From contig NZ_CP046902.1 in the NCBI RefSeq assembly GCF_009789555.1, forward strand, positions 794,001 to 858,000: a stretch of 64,000 nt of DNA. The letters are read 5' to 3'. This stretch comes from Stutzerimonas stutzeri. GTDB lineage: Bacteria; Pseudomonadota; Gammaproteobacteria; Pseudomonadales; Pseudomonadaceae. Under the pieces are notes generated by a model. That model saw nothing but the letters and a program-made list of their open reading frames with translations, did no database searches and was not told the origin of the DNA. A program made the translations under genes and the position numbers. Of this stretch, positions 8,605-17,525 are shown one piece after another. The stretch's first letter is position 1; each line of letters begins with the position of its first letter.

Positions 8605-9795
8605 ATGTCCGAAATCGTCGTCAATCTCCCCTTCAGCCGGGAGGAATATGCGTTGCGAATCGCCAGGGTTCGGCAGGCCATGGCTGATCGCGGTATCGAG
8701 CTGCTGATCGTCACCGACCCGTCCAACATGGCCTGGTTGACCGGCTATGACGGCTGGTCGTTCTACGTGCACCAGTGTGTGTTGCTGGCGCTGGAGGGCG
8801 ATCCGCTCTGGTTTGGTCGCGATCAGGACGCCAACGGCGCGCGTCGCACGGTGTTCATGGGAGACGACGACATCGTTGGCTACCCGGATCACTACGTGCA
8901 ATCGAGCGTACGTCATCCGATGGACTACCTTGCATGCGAGGTCATCCCTGCGCGCGGCTGGGACCGCCTGGCCATCGGCGTGGAGATGGATAACTACTAC
9001 TTCAGTGCAGCGGCCTTCCGCTCGTTGCAGGAGCACCTGCCGCGCACGCGCTTTATCGATGCCACCGCGCTGGTCAACTGGCGGCGGGCGGTGAAGTCAC
9101 CTCAGGAAATCGAGTACATGCGCGTCGCAGCGCGCATCGTCCAGCGCATGCACGAGGCGATCTACGAGCGCATCGAGCCGGGCCTGCGCAAGAACGAACT
9201 GGTCGCCGACATCTACCGTGCCGGTATTCTCGGGGTTGACGGCCATGGCGGCGACTACCCGGCAATCGTGCCGTTGCTACCGACCGGCGCCGATGCCAGC
9301 GCGCCGCATCTGACCTGGAACGACAGCCCGTTTCGGCTGGGTTCGGGCACCTTCTTCGAAATCGCGGGGTGCTACAAACGCTACCACTGCCCGCTGTCAC
9401 GAACTATCTACCTGGGCAAGCCGCCGCCGCATTTTCTGGAGGCCGAGCAAGCCGTGGTAGAGGGCATTTCCGCTGGCCTCGCGGTGGCGCGTCCGGGCAA
9501 TACCACGGGGGACATCGCCCGGGCGTTCCTTCGGGTGCTGGACAAGTTCGATATCCAGAAAGACAGCCGCTGCGGCTACCCGATCGGCATCAGCTACCCT
9601 CCCGACTGGGGTGAGCGGACCATGAGCCTGCGCCCAAGCGATGAAAGCGTGCTCGAACCGGGTATGACCTTCCATTTCATACCCGGACTGTGGATGGACG
9701 ATTGGGGCCTGGAGATCACCGAGAGCATCCTGATCACCGAGACCGGGATGCAAACCTTCTGCGACCTGCCACGCAAACTCTACGTCAAGGACTGA
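8605..9795 (+). CDS. doeA: Ectoine hydrolase DoeA (EutD)
   Basis: A 396-residue protein of the M24 (creatinase/aminopeptidase P) fold. The N-terminal domain carries SNMAWLTGYDGWSFYVHQ; the C-terminal pita-bread domain begins near residue 155. DoeA opens the ectoine ring to N-alpha-acetyl-L-2,4-diaminobutyrate, the signalling and catabolic intermediate. The start at 8605 is chosen because GAGGG ends 8 nt before it, whereas the ATG at 8599 is only 2 nt from that site. doeB follows after 3 bp, so the pair is surely co-translated. In ectoine clusters this family is annotated EutD or DoeA. Confidence 0.9.
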   Translation: MSEIVVNLPFSREEYALRIARVRQAMADRGIELLIVTDPSNMAWLTGYDGWSFYVHQCVLLALEGDPLWFGRDQDANGARRTVFMGDDDIVGYPDHYVQSSVRHPMDYLACEVIPARGWDRLAIGVEMDNYYFSAAAFRSLQEHLPRTRFIDATALVNWRRAVKSPQEIEYMRVAARIVQRMHEAIYERIEPGLRKNELVADIYRAGILGVDGHGGDYPAIVPLLPTGADASAPHLTWNDSPFRLGSGTFFEIAGCYKRYHCPLSRTIYLGKPPPHFLEAEQAVVEGISAGLAVARPGNTTGDIARAFLRVLDKFDIQKDSRCGYPIGISYPPDWGERTMSLRPSDESVLEPGMTFHFIPGLWMDDWGLEITESILITETGMQTFCDLPRKLYVKD

Positions 9796-9798
9796 GCC

Positions 9799-10803
9799 AT
9801 GAGCGAAACACCCTTGCGCAACCCGATCAGCCCCACCGTCGACTTCGAGCGCGACGGTGTCCAGCACGGTTATCTGCGACTGCCCTACTCGCGCGATGAT
9901 TCGGCCTGGGGCGCGCTGATGATTCCGATCAGCGTAGTGAAGAACGGCGCCGGGCCCACCGCGCTGTTCAGCGGCGGCAACCACGGCGATGAGTACGAGG
10001 GACCGCTGGCACTGAGCAAGCTGGCGCGCGGCCTCGATCCGGCGCGCCTGCGCGGTCGGGTGATCATCATCCCGTTCATGAACGCGCCGGCCGTATGGGC
10101 CGGCACACGCACCTCGCCGATCGATCGTGGCAACCTCAACCGCAGCTTTCCCGGGCGCCCCGACGGCAGCGTGACTGAGAAGATCGCCGACTATTTCCAG
10201 CGTCATCTGCTGCCGTTGGCCGACCTGGTGCTCGATATCCACTCCGGTGGCAAGACCCTCGACTTCCTGCCGTTCGCCGCCTGTCATGTCCTGGCGGACA
10301 AGGTCCAGCAGGCACGCTGCGAAGCGGCTATGCGCGCCTTCGCGGCGCCCTACTGCATGCGCATGCTGGAGCAGGACGCGTTGGGCATGTACGACACCGC
10401 GGCCGAGGCACTGGGCAAGATTTTCGTCACCACCGAACTGGGCGGCGGCGGCTCCGTCAGTGCCCGTAGCCTCGCCATCGCCGAGCGTGGCGTGCGCAAC
10501 CTGTTGATCCATTTCGACTTGCTTGACGGGGAAGCCGAGCCATCCGAATCGGTCATGCTCGACATGCCGGATGAGGATTGCTACCTCTGCAGCGAAAGCG
10601 ATGGCCTGCTTGAAATGTGCAAGGACCTGGGTGAGACCGTGCAGCGCGGCGAGCGGGTGGCGCGGGTCCACGATGCGCGCCGCACCGGTGTAGCGCCGGT
10701 CGAGTACCGGGCTCCGCGTGGCGGTCTGATCAGCGCGCGGCATTTTCCCGGACGGGTACAAAGCGGTGACACGCTGGCCGTGATCGCGCAGGTGGTGCTG
10801 TGA
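9799..10803 (+). CDS. doeB: N-alpha-acetyl-L-2,4-diaminobutyrate deacetylase DoeB (EutE)
   Basis: A 334-residue zinc-dependent deacylase of the M14/AstE-AspA superfamily. Zinc ligands are visible as H62 and E65 in GGNHGDEYEG and H148 in DIHSGG. It removes the acetyl group from the DoeA product to give L-2,4-diaminobutyrate. It starts 3 bp after the doeA stop, with AAGGA inside the doeA tail. The C-terminal 80 residues look like the beta-barrel domain usual for this subfamily. Confidence 0.9.
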   Translation: MSETPLRNPISPTVDFERDGVQHGYLRLPYSRDDSAWGALMIPISVVKNGAGPTALFSGGNHGDEYEGPLALSKLARGLDPARLRGRVIIIPFMNAPAVWAGTRTSPIDRGNLNRSFPGRPDGSVTEKIADYFQRHLLPLADLVLDIHSGGKTLDFLPFAACHVLADKVQQARCEAAMRAFAAPYCMRMLEQDALGMYDTAAEALGKIFVTTELGGGGSVSARSLAIAERGVRNLLIHFDLLDGEAEPSESVMLDMPDEDCYLCSESDGLLEMCKDLGETVQRGERVARVHDARRTGVAPVEYRAPRGGLISARHFPGRVQSGDTLAVIAQVVL

Positions 10804-10888
10804 GCATGGAGCCTGGGTTTGCAGCGAATGGAGACTCGGCCGGGCAGACGATCATTGGCGCGCCGGGCGCTCTTTCTGGGGAGTAACC

Positions 10889-11395
10889 ATGCACAAGCTC
10901 GACCGCTATGACCTGAAGATTTTGCGCATCCTGTCCGAAGACGGGCGGATCACCAAATCGGCGCTGGCCGAGGCCATCAACCTGTCGGTAACCCCTGCCT
11001 GGGAGCGCGTGCGCAAGCTCGAGGCCGCCGGACTGGTGCGCGGTTATCGCGCACTGATCGACTGGGGCGCGTTGTTCCGCACCCAGCAGGTACTGGTGGA
11101 AATCAGCCTGGCGCGGCACACCGCGCAGGACATGCGACGCTTCGAGCAACGACTGGCCGCGGCACCGGAGGTCGCGTTCTGCTACGCCACCGGCGGCGGC
11201 ATCGACTACATCGCCATGATTCGAGCGCGCGACATCGACCACTACCAGCGCTTCATCGACATGCTGCTGACAGATGACCTGGGGATCGAGCGCTACTACA
11301 CCTACATCGTCACCAAAGACATCAAACTCGACCAGGGCAATGCGCCCACGGCGTTCGACGAGCAAGCACAGGCGCTGCGGACGGCGCAGTCCTGA
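10889..11395 (+). CDS. doeX: Lrp/AsnC-family regulator DoeX
   Basis: A 168-residue Lrp/AsnC regulator. The N-terminal winged helix-turn-helix is at residues 1-60 (KSALAEAINLSVTPAWERVRKL) and a C-terminal RAM-type ligand domain follows. In ectoine clusters an AsnC gene (doeX) commonly lies beside doeAB and regulates the pathway. It is 85 bp after doeB with GGGGAG before its start. A second regulator in addition to EnuR suggests layered control by pathway intermediates. Confidence 0.87.
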   Translation: MHKLDRYDLKILRILSEDGRITKSALAEAINLSVTPAWERVRKLEAAGLVRGYRALIDWGALFRTQQVLVEISLARHTAQDMRRFEQRLAAAPEVAFCYATGGGIDYIAMIRARDIDHYQRFIDMLLTDDLGIERYYTYIVTKDIKLDQGNAPTAFDEQAQALRTAQS

Positions 11396-11503
11396 CCGGC
11401 GTGACTATCTCCGCAGCCGAAATGGCACTAGAATGCGCGCCGCCTCGGCCACGTTGCCGGCAAATGGGTTCCCTCACCCCATCACGTTCAAAAAGGACAT
11501 GTC

Positions 11504-12163
11504 ATGCTGCAAATCCCTTCATCGGTCCGCCGGATCACCCTGGGCGGCCTGATCGCGTTTCACATACTGATCATCATCGCCAGCAATTATCTGGTGCAAC
11601 TGCCGATCACCCTGTTCGGCTGGCACACCACCTGGGGCGCGTTCAGCTTCCCGTTTATCTTCCTGGCCACCGACCTGACGGTGCGCCTGCTCGGCAAAGG
11701 CCCGGCACGACGCGTCATCGCGCGGGTCATGCTCCCTGCACTGGTGGCCTCCTACGTCGTCTCGGTGCTCTTCCACCAGGGCGCATTCAGCGGCCTGGCC
11801 GCGCTCGGCGAGTTCAACCTGTTCGTGTTCCGTATCGCGGTCGCCAGCTTTCTGGCCTACGCGCTCGGCCAGGTGCTGGACATCCAGGTATTCGACCGTC
11901 TGCGACGGCTGCGCCAGTGGTGGATCGCGCCCAGTGCCTCCACCGTGTTCGGTAACCTGCTGGACACTTTCCTGTTTTTCTCAGTCGCCTTCTGGCACAG
12001 CGACGATCCCTTCATGGCGGCCAACTGGGTGGAGATCGCCAGTGTCGACTACGTGATAAAACTGGCCGTCAGCCTGGCGCTGTTCGTGCCGCTCTACGGC
12101 ATGCTGTTGAACGCCATCGTGCGCCTGCTGCCGGGCCAGCCGACCGCCGCCGCGTCACGTTGA
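11504..12163 (+). CDS. yhhQ: Queuosine precursor transporter YhhQ (QPTR family)
   Basis: A 219-residue integral membrane protein with about six membrane segments, an AFSFPFIFLATDL motif near residues 46-58 and SASTVFGNLLDTFLFF at about 145-160, typical of the YhhQ/vitamin-uptake family. YhhQ imports preQ0/preQ1 for tRNA queuosine modification. It has its own AAAGGA ribosome site and a 108-bp upstream gap. Its function has no known link to ectoine, yet it stands between doeX and doeC on the same strand. Confidence 0.88.
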   Translation: MLQIPSSVRRITLGGLIAFHILIIIASNYLVQLPITLFGWHTTWGAFSFPFIFLATDLTVRLLGKGPARRVIARVMLPALVASYVVSVLFHQGAFSGLAALGEFNLFVFRIAVASFLAYALGQVLDIQVFDRLRRLRQWWIAPSASTVFGNLLDTFLFFSVAFWHSDDPFMAANWVEIASVDYVIKLAVSLALFVPLYGMLLNAIVRLLPGQPTAAASR

Positions 12164-12353
12164 GCGTTGCCTGGGAGCGTCGGGCTGACCCGTCATCGGG
12201 TGCCCTTCGCTTCAGGCTGATCGGCAGCATTTTTTCTCGTTTCGACCCCGGCAAACGAAAAGATCCACCGGTCCACTCGGGCCGCTACGGAAAAGAACCC
12301 AAGCCGCCCTTTCCTAGCATGTCTCCCATGCCAATCGGCTTGGAGACACCGCC

Positions 12354-13817
12354 ATGTCACTCGAACATCCGCTGCTGTTCAAATCGCTCTGCTACGTGGA
12401 CGGTCAGTGGGTCCACAGTCGCGACGGTGCCAGCATCGCCGTGCAAAACCCGGCCAACCAGGCCGAAATCGGTCATGTGCCGATGCTCGATCGAGAGCAG
12501 ATCAGCAGCGCGCTGGAAGCAGCCGAGCGCGCCTTCGAGGCCTGGCGTCAGTCCAGCCTGGACGAACGTGCAGCGATCCTGCGTCGTTGGCATGAGCTGA
12601 TCCTGCGGCATCAGGAAGACCTGGCATTGATCCTTTGCGAAGAACAGGGCAAGCCGTTGGCCGAGGCGCGTGGCGAGATTCGCTACGCCGCGAGTTTCAT
12701 CCCCTGGTTCGCCGAAGAGGCCCGACGGCTCTACGGACGGACCATCCCCAGCCATATACACGACGCGGAGCTGAGCACACGCAAAGTACCGGTCGGCGTC
12801 TGTGCCCTGCTCACCCCGTGGAATTTTCCCAGCGCGATGATCACCCGCAAGGCTGCCGCCGCGTTGGCGGCGGGCTGTACGGTGGTGGTCAAGCCTGCAC
12901 ACGAAACACCCTACTCCGCTTTCGCCCTGGCCCAACTCGCCGACGAAGCGGGACTGCCACCCGGCGTGTTCAACGTGGTGCTCGGCGAGCCGCAGATGAC
13001 CATGCAGACGCTGGTGCAGGACCCCCGCGTGCGTTCGGTGAGTTTCACCGGATCGACCCGGGTGGGTCGTCTGATACTGGCCGCCGCCGCGTCCGGCGTG
13101 AAGAACGTGGCACTGGAGCTGGGTGGCAACGCGCCCCTGATCATTTGCGCGGACGCCGATCTCGAGCACGCGGTGCAGGTAGCAATGGATGCCAAGTTCC
13201 AGACCTCCGGCCAGGACTGTTGCGCAGCCAACCGCATCCTCGTCCATCGCGCCCTCTACGAAGCCTTCCTCGCACGCTTTGCGCGTGCCGTGCGGGAACT
13301 GCGCGTCGGCCCCGGGATGGATGAACGCAGCCAGATCGGCCCACTGATGCACCAGGCGGCATTCGACGCCACGGCCGCGCGGGTTGCCGACGCGCTCGAT
13401 AAAGGTGCCCGGCTGCTGGTTGGGGGTGAGCCCCACGCCCTTGGCGGTTGGTTCTGGCAGCCGACAGTGCTGGCCGACGTCACGCCGACCATGCGTATCT
13501 ACCGTGAAGAAAACTTCGCTCCGATCGCCGGCGTGCTGCCATTCGACAGCATCGACGAAGCGGTGGCCATCGCCAACGACACCGAATACGGGCTGGCCGC
13601 CTACATCTGCTCGAACCGCCTCGACGAGATCCATTCGCTCATCCGGCGGCTCGATCACGCGATGGTCGCGGTCAATGGCACGCGGTTCACCGGCCACCCG
13701 ATCCCCTTCGGCGGGATGAAAGCCTCCGGCCTCGGCCGCGAGGGCGGCAGCGAAGGCTTCGAGCCCTTCGTCGAGACGCAGTACCTGTGCATCCATCATC
13801 AGGGCCAGCGCTACTGA
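12354..13817 (+). CDS. doeC: NAD(P)-dependent semialdehyde dehydrogenase DoeC
   Basis: A 487-residue aldehyde dehydrogenase close to succinate-semialdehyde dehydrogenases. The active-site glutamate is E255 in LELGGNAP, the catalytic cysteine C289 in GQDCC, and the cofactor loop TPWNFPS spans 154-160. In ectoine catabolism DoeC oxidises the aspartate semialdehyde made by DoeD to L-aspartate, joining central metabolism. It begins 190 bp after yhhQ. By itself it could be called GabD; the cluster favours DoeC. Confidence 0.83.
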   Translation: MSLEHPLLFKSLCYVDGQWVHSRDGASIAVQNPANQAEIGHVPMLDREQISSALEAAERAFEAWRQSSLDERAAILRRWHELILRHQEDLALILCEEQGKPLAEARGEIRYAASFIPWFAEEARRLYGRTIPSHIHDAELSTRKVPVGVCALLTPWNFPSAMITRKAAAALAAGCTVVVKPAHETPYSAFALAQLADEAGLPPGVFNVVLGEPQMTMQTLVQDPRVRSVSFTGSTRVGRLILAAAASGVKNVALELGGNAPLIICADADLEHAVQVAMDAKFQTSGQDCCAANRILVHRALYEAFLARFARAVRELRVGPGMDERSQIGPLMHQAAFDATAARVADALDKGARLLVGGEPHALGGWFWQPTVLADVTPTMRIYREENFAPIAGVLPFDSIDEAVAIANDTEYGLAAYICSNRLDEIHSLIRRLDHAMVAVNGTRFTGHPIPFGGMKASGLGREGGSEGFEPFVETQYLCIHHQGQRY

Positions 13818-13825
13818 TGGGCGCC

Positions 13826-14622
13826 GCATTCGCCGCGGGGCGCGCCTCCCACAAGAGCGGGGACAAAGACCATGTGGCGCCTTTTGAACCCCTCGACCGC
13901 CTTCTGCTTTCTGGCGGGCCGGCTCGGGCGCGCGGGCCCATCTCGAACTGTGGGAGGCCCGCCCCGGGGCGAAGCGTTTGCCTTCGACCGCACCAGGGCA
14001 CCGGACGCCCTGCAGCCCGCATTCGCCGCGGGGCGCGCCTCCTACAAAAGCGGGGACAAGGACCATGTGGCGCCTTTTGAATCCCTCGACCGCCTTCTGC
14101 TTTCTGGCGGGCTGGCTCGGGCGCGCGGGCCCCTCTCGAACTGTGGGAGGCCCGCCCCGGGGCGAAGCGTTTGCCTTCGACCGCACCAGGGCACCGGATG
14201 CCCTGCAGCCCGCATTCGCCGCAGGGCGCGCCTCCCACAAGAGCGGGGACAAGGACCATGTGGAGCCTTTTGAACCCCTCGACCGCCTTCTGCTTTCTGG
14301 CGGGCTGGCTCGGGCGCGCGGGCCCATCTCGAACTGTGGGAGGCCCGCCCCGGGGCGAAGCGTTTGCTTTCGACCGCACCAGGGCACCGGAGCCCTGCAG
14401 CCCGCATTCGCCGAGCGCGCGCCTCCCACAAGAGCGGGGACGAAGGCCATGCGGCCCCTTTTGAGCTCCTCGACCGCCTTCTGCTTTCTGGCGGGCCGGC
14501 TCGGGCGCGCGGGCCCATCTCGAACTGTGGGAGGCCCGCCCCGGGGCGAAGCTTTTACCTTCGACCGCCCCGGGGCACCGGACGCCCTTCAGCCCGCATT
14601 CGCCGCGGGGCGCGCCTCACGC
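13826..14622. repeat. Tandem array of about 192-193 bp REP-containing units (four complete plus one partial)
   Basis: Successive copies of the GCATTCGCCGCGGGG landmark begin at 13826, 14019, 14212, 14404 and 14596, giving periods of 193, 193, 192 and 192 bp. Each unit carries an inverted element (ending GCGCGCCTCCCAC) and, about 100 bp later, its complement-like partner TGTGGGAGGCCCGCCCCGG, so every unit is a REP pair with a conserved spacer. The fifth copy breaks off soon after its first element. The fourth copy has a short deletion (GCCGAGCGCGC). The array lies between doeC and doeD and fills the whole gap. Long open frames across it are artefacts of the repeat. Confidence 0.93.
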
Positions 14623-14686
14623 GCGAGTCCGGAAGTGGAAATGTCTGGCAAACCAAACCATCCGATCACTGCAAATGGAGACGCCC

Positions 14687-16066
14687 ATGAGTCATGACTA
14701 CGACGCGCTATTCGCCCAGGACCGTGCTCACTTCATGCACCCGTCCACCCATGCCCACGACCATGCCAGCGGGGCGCTCAAGGGGCGCATCGTCACTGGC
14801 GCCTCGGGCATCCGCATCCGCGACCATGAAGGCCGCGAGCTGATCGACGCCTTCGCCGGGCTGTACTGCGTCAACATTGGCTACGGGCGTACCGAAGTGG
14901 CCGAGGCGATCTACCAGCAGGCCAAGCAACTGGCCTACTACCACACCTATGTCGGCCACTCGACCGAGGCCATCATCGAGTTGTCGCGCCGCATCATCGA
15001 CTGGGCTCCCGAGGGCATGAAGAAGGTCTATTACGGGCTTTCCGGCTCGGATGCCAACGAAACCCAGATCAAGCTGGTGCGCTATTACAACAACGTGCTC
15101 GGCCGCCCGGCGAAGAAGAAGATCATTGCCCGCCAGCGCGGCTACCACGGTTCGGGAATCATGACGGGCAGCCTGACCGGCCTGGCCAGCTTCCACCAGC
15201 ACTTCGACCTGCCGCACGCAGACATCAAGCACGCCGCCTGCCCGCATTTCTACAAGGCCCCGGCTGGCATGGACGAGGCGGCGTTCGTGCGCCATTGCGC
15301 CGCGGACCTGGAGCAACTGATCCAGCGCGAAGGCCCGGAAACCGTGGCGGCCTTTATCGGCGAACCGGTGATGGGCACGGGCGGTATCATCGTCCCGCCC
15401 AAAGGCTACTGGGACGCCATCCAGGCCGTCCTGGCGAAGTACGACATTCTGCTGATCGCCGACGAGGTGGTTTGCGCCTTCGGCCGTCTCGGCACGTCGA
15501 TGGGCAGTCAGCTGTTCGGCATGAGGCCGGACCTGATCACCACGGCCAAAGGTCTCACCAGCGCCTATGCGCCGCTTTCGGCGGTCATCGTCGGAGAAAA
15601 GGTATGGAATGTTATCGAAGAGGCTTCTGCGCGCGACGGCGCCATGGGGCACGGCTGGACCTATTCCGGACATCCGATCTGCGCTGCAGCGGCGTTGGCG
15701 AATCTGGACATCCTGGAAAAAGAGAACCTTGCAGGCAACGCCGCCGAGGTGGGCGCGTACCTCAACGCTCAGCTGCGGCGGACGTTCGACGATCATCCGC
15801 TGGTGGGCGAGGTGCGCGGCGTGGGCATGCTGGCGGCGCTCGAATTCATGGCCGATAGGGAGGCGCGCACGCCCTTCGACGCGGCGCTGAAGGTAGGCCC
15901 GCGCGTATCGGCCGCTTGCCTGGAGCGTGGCATGATCGCCCGCGCCATGCCGCACGGCGACATTCTCGGCTTCGCGCCGCCGCTGATATTGACCCAGGCG
16001 GAGGCCGACCAGATCGTCGAAATAGCCCGAAGCGCGGTGGACGCGGTAGCCAGCGAGGTGCTTTGA
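14687..16066 (+). CDS. doeD: L-2,4-diaminobutyrate transaminase DoeD
   Basis: A 459-residue class III PLP aminotransferase. The PLP lysine is K288 in TTAKGLTS, preceded by the conserved DEVVCAFGRLG segment. DoeD converts L-2,4-diaminobutyrate to aspartate 4-semialdehyde, the substrate of DoeC. The start at 14687 follows GGAG by 6 nt; an in-frame ATG at 14675 precedes that site. It is the last gene of the catabolic set, separated from doeC by the repeat array, and is convergent with trkA. Confidence 0.87.
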   Translation: MSHDYDALFAQDRAHFMHPSTHAHDHASGALKGRIVTGASGIRIRDHEGRELIDAFAGLYCVNIGYGRTEVAEAIYQQAKQLAYYHTYVGHSTEAIIELSRRIIDWAPEGMKKVYYGLSGSDANETQIKLVRYYNNVLGRPAKKKIIARQRGYHGSGIMTGSLTGLASFHQHFDLPHADIKHAACPHFYKAPAGMDEAAFVRHCAADLEQLIQREGPETVAAFIGEPVMGTGGIIVPPKGYWDAIQAVLAKYDILLIADEVVCAFGRLGTSMGSQLFGMRPDLITTAKGLTSAYAPLSAVIVGEKVWNVIEEASARDGAMGHGWTYSGHPICAAAALANLDILEKENLAGNAAEVGAYLNAQLRRTFDDHPLVGEVRGVGMLAALEFMADREARTPFDAALKVGPRVSAACLERGMIARAMPHGDILGFAPPLILTQAEADQIVEIARSAVDAVASEVL

Positions 16067-16075
16067 GGCACCTCG
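16054..16075. terminator. Hairpin between convergent doeD and trkA
   Basis: A perfect 8-bp stem CGAGGTGC / GCACCTCG with a 6-nt loop overlaps the doeD stop codon, 6 bp before the trkA stop. There is no T-run on either side, so intrinsic termination would be weak; it may block or stabilise the two converging mRNAs. Confidence 0.4.
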
Positions 16076-16081
16076 CGGTCC

Positions 16082-17455
16082 TCAGAAGAAGGTCAGGCCG
16101 GCCTGGAACAGGCGCTCCACGTCGCGAATATGCTTCTTGTCGACGAGGAACAGGATCACGTGATCGCCGGATTCGATGACGGTGTTGTCATGGGCGATCA
16201 GCACCTGATCATCGCGAATCACCGCACCGATGGTCGTGCCGGGGGGCAAGGCGATCTTGCCGATGGCTCGGCCGACGGCCTTGCTCGATCGCGCATCGCC
16301 GTGGGCGATCACCTCGATGGCCTCCGCCGCGCCCCGGCGCAGCGAGTGGGCACTGACGATATCGCCCCGGCGCACATGGGTCAGCAGCGTACCGATGGTG
16401 GCCAGTTGGGGACTGATGGCGATATCGATCTCGCCGCCCTGGACCAGGTCAACGTAGGCCGGGTTGTTGATGATGCACATCACCTTGCGCGCGCCCAGCC
16501 GCTTGGCCAGCAGCGACGACATGATGTTGGCTTCGTCATCGTTGGTCAGGGCCAGGAAAACGTCGGCATCGTTGATGTTCTCTTCGACCAGCAGATCGCG
16601 ATCCGAGGCGCTGCCCTGGAGGATGATGGTGCTGTCGAGGGTATCGGAGAGGTAGCGGCAACGTGCCGGGTTCATCTCGATGATCTTGACCTGATAGCGG
16701 CTTTCGATGGCTTCGGCCAGGCGTTCGCCGATGTGTCCGCCACCGGCGATGACGATCCGCCGGTAGGAATCGTCGAGCCGGCGCATCTCGCTCATCACGG
16801 CGCGGATGTGCCCGCGCGCGGCGATGAAGAACACCTCGTCATCCGCTTCGATCACCGTATCGCCTTGCGGCAGGATGGCCTGGTTGCGACGGAAGATTGC
16901 CGCCACGCGGGTGTCGACGTTGGGCATGTGATTGCGAAGCTGGCGCAGCTCCTGGCCGACCAGCGGCCCCCCGTAATAGGCCCGCACCGCCACCAGCTGC
17001 GCTTTGCCTTCGGCGAAGTCGATCACCTGCAGCGATCCGGGATGCTCGATCAGACGTTTGATGTAATTGGTGACTACCTGCTCCGGGCTGATCAGGACGT
17101 CGACTGGGATCGCCTCGTTGTTGAACAGACCGGAACGGGTCAGATACGCCGACTCGCGCACCCGGGCGATCTTGGTCGGGGTATGGAACAGTGTGTAGGC
17201 GACCTGGCAGGCGACCATGTTGGTTTCGTCGCTGTTGGTCACCGCGACCAGCATGTCGGCGTCATCGGCACCGGCCTGGCGCAATACGGTCGGAAACGAA
17301 CCGCGGCCGACCACGGTACGGATGTCCAGGCGGTCGCCAAGATCCCTCAGGCGATCGGCATCGGTGTCCACCACAGTGATGTCATTGGCTTCGCTGGCGA
17401 GATTTTCGGCAAGCGTGCCACCCACCTGTCCCGCACCGAGAATGATGATCTTCAC
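16082..17455 (-). CDS. trkA: Trk system potassium uptake regulatory protein TrkA
   Basis: A 457-residue protein with two tandem RCK modules. The first Rossmann motif GAGQVGG is at the N terminus and a second GGGHIGERL lies near residue 237, each followed by a TrkA-C domain. TrkA binds NAD(H) on the cytoplasmic face and gates the TrkH/TrkG potassium channel. Its length is normal for the family. It follows rsmB by 70 bp and ends the def-fmt-rsmB-trkA gene line, a conserved gammaproteobacterial order. Confidence 0.95.
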   Translation of the reverse strand: MKIIILGAGQVGGTLAENLASEANDITVVDTDADRLRDLGDRLDIRTVVGRGSFPTVLRQAGADDADMLVAVTNSDETNMVACQVAYTLFHTPTKIARVRESAYLTRSGLFNNEAIPVDVLISPEQVVTNYIKRLIEHPGSLQVIDFAEGKAQLVAVRAYYGGPLVGQELRQLRNHMPNVDTRVAAIFRRNQAILPQGDTVIEADDEVFFIAARGHIRAVMSEMRRLDDSYRRIVIAGGGHIGERLAEAIESRYQVKIIEMNPARCRYLSDTLDSTIILQGSASDRDLLVEENINDADVFLALTNDDEANIMSSLLAKRLGARKVMCIINNPAYVDLVQGGEIDIAISPQLATIGTLLTHVRRGDIVSAHSLRRGAAEAIEVIAHGDARSSKAVGRAIGKIALPPGTTIGAVIRDDQVLIAHDNTVIESGDHVILFLVDKKHIRDVERLFQAGLTFF

Positions 17456-17525
17456 GCGATCACTCCTGATAGGCGGCTTCAGGCCGCCGCGTCCATGATT
17501 GGCCGAGGCCTTGTGCCTGGCGCAT

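Noticed and set aside
12357..14450. A 697-codon open frame on the minus strand across doeC and the repeat array
   Set aside because: It is antisense to the clear aldehyde dehydrogenase gene and then runs through the 192-193 bp repeats, giving a repetitive low-complexity tail. High GC keeps the frame open.
13826..14622. CRISPR array
   Set aside because: The unit is 192-193 bp, nearly identical throughout with no variable spacers, and consists of REP pairs. No cas genes are nearby.
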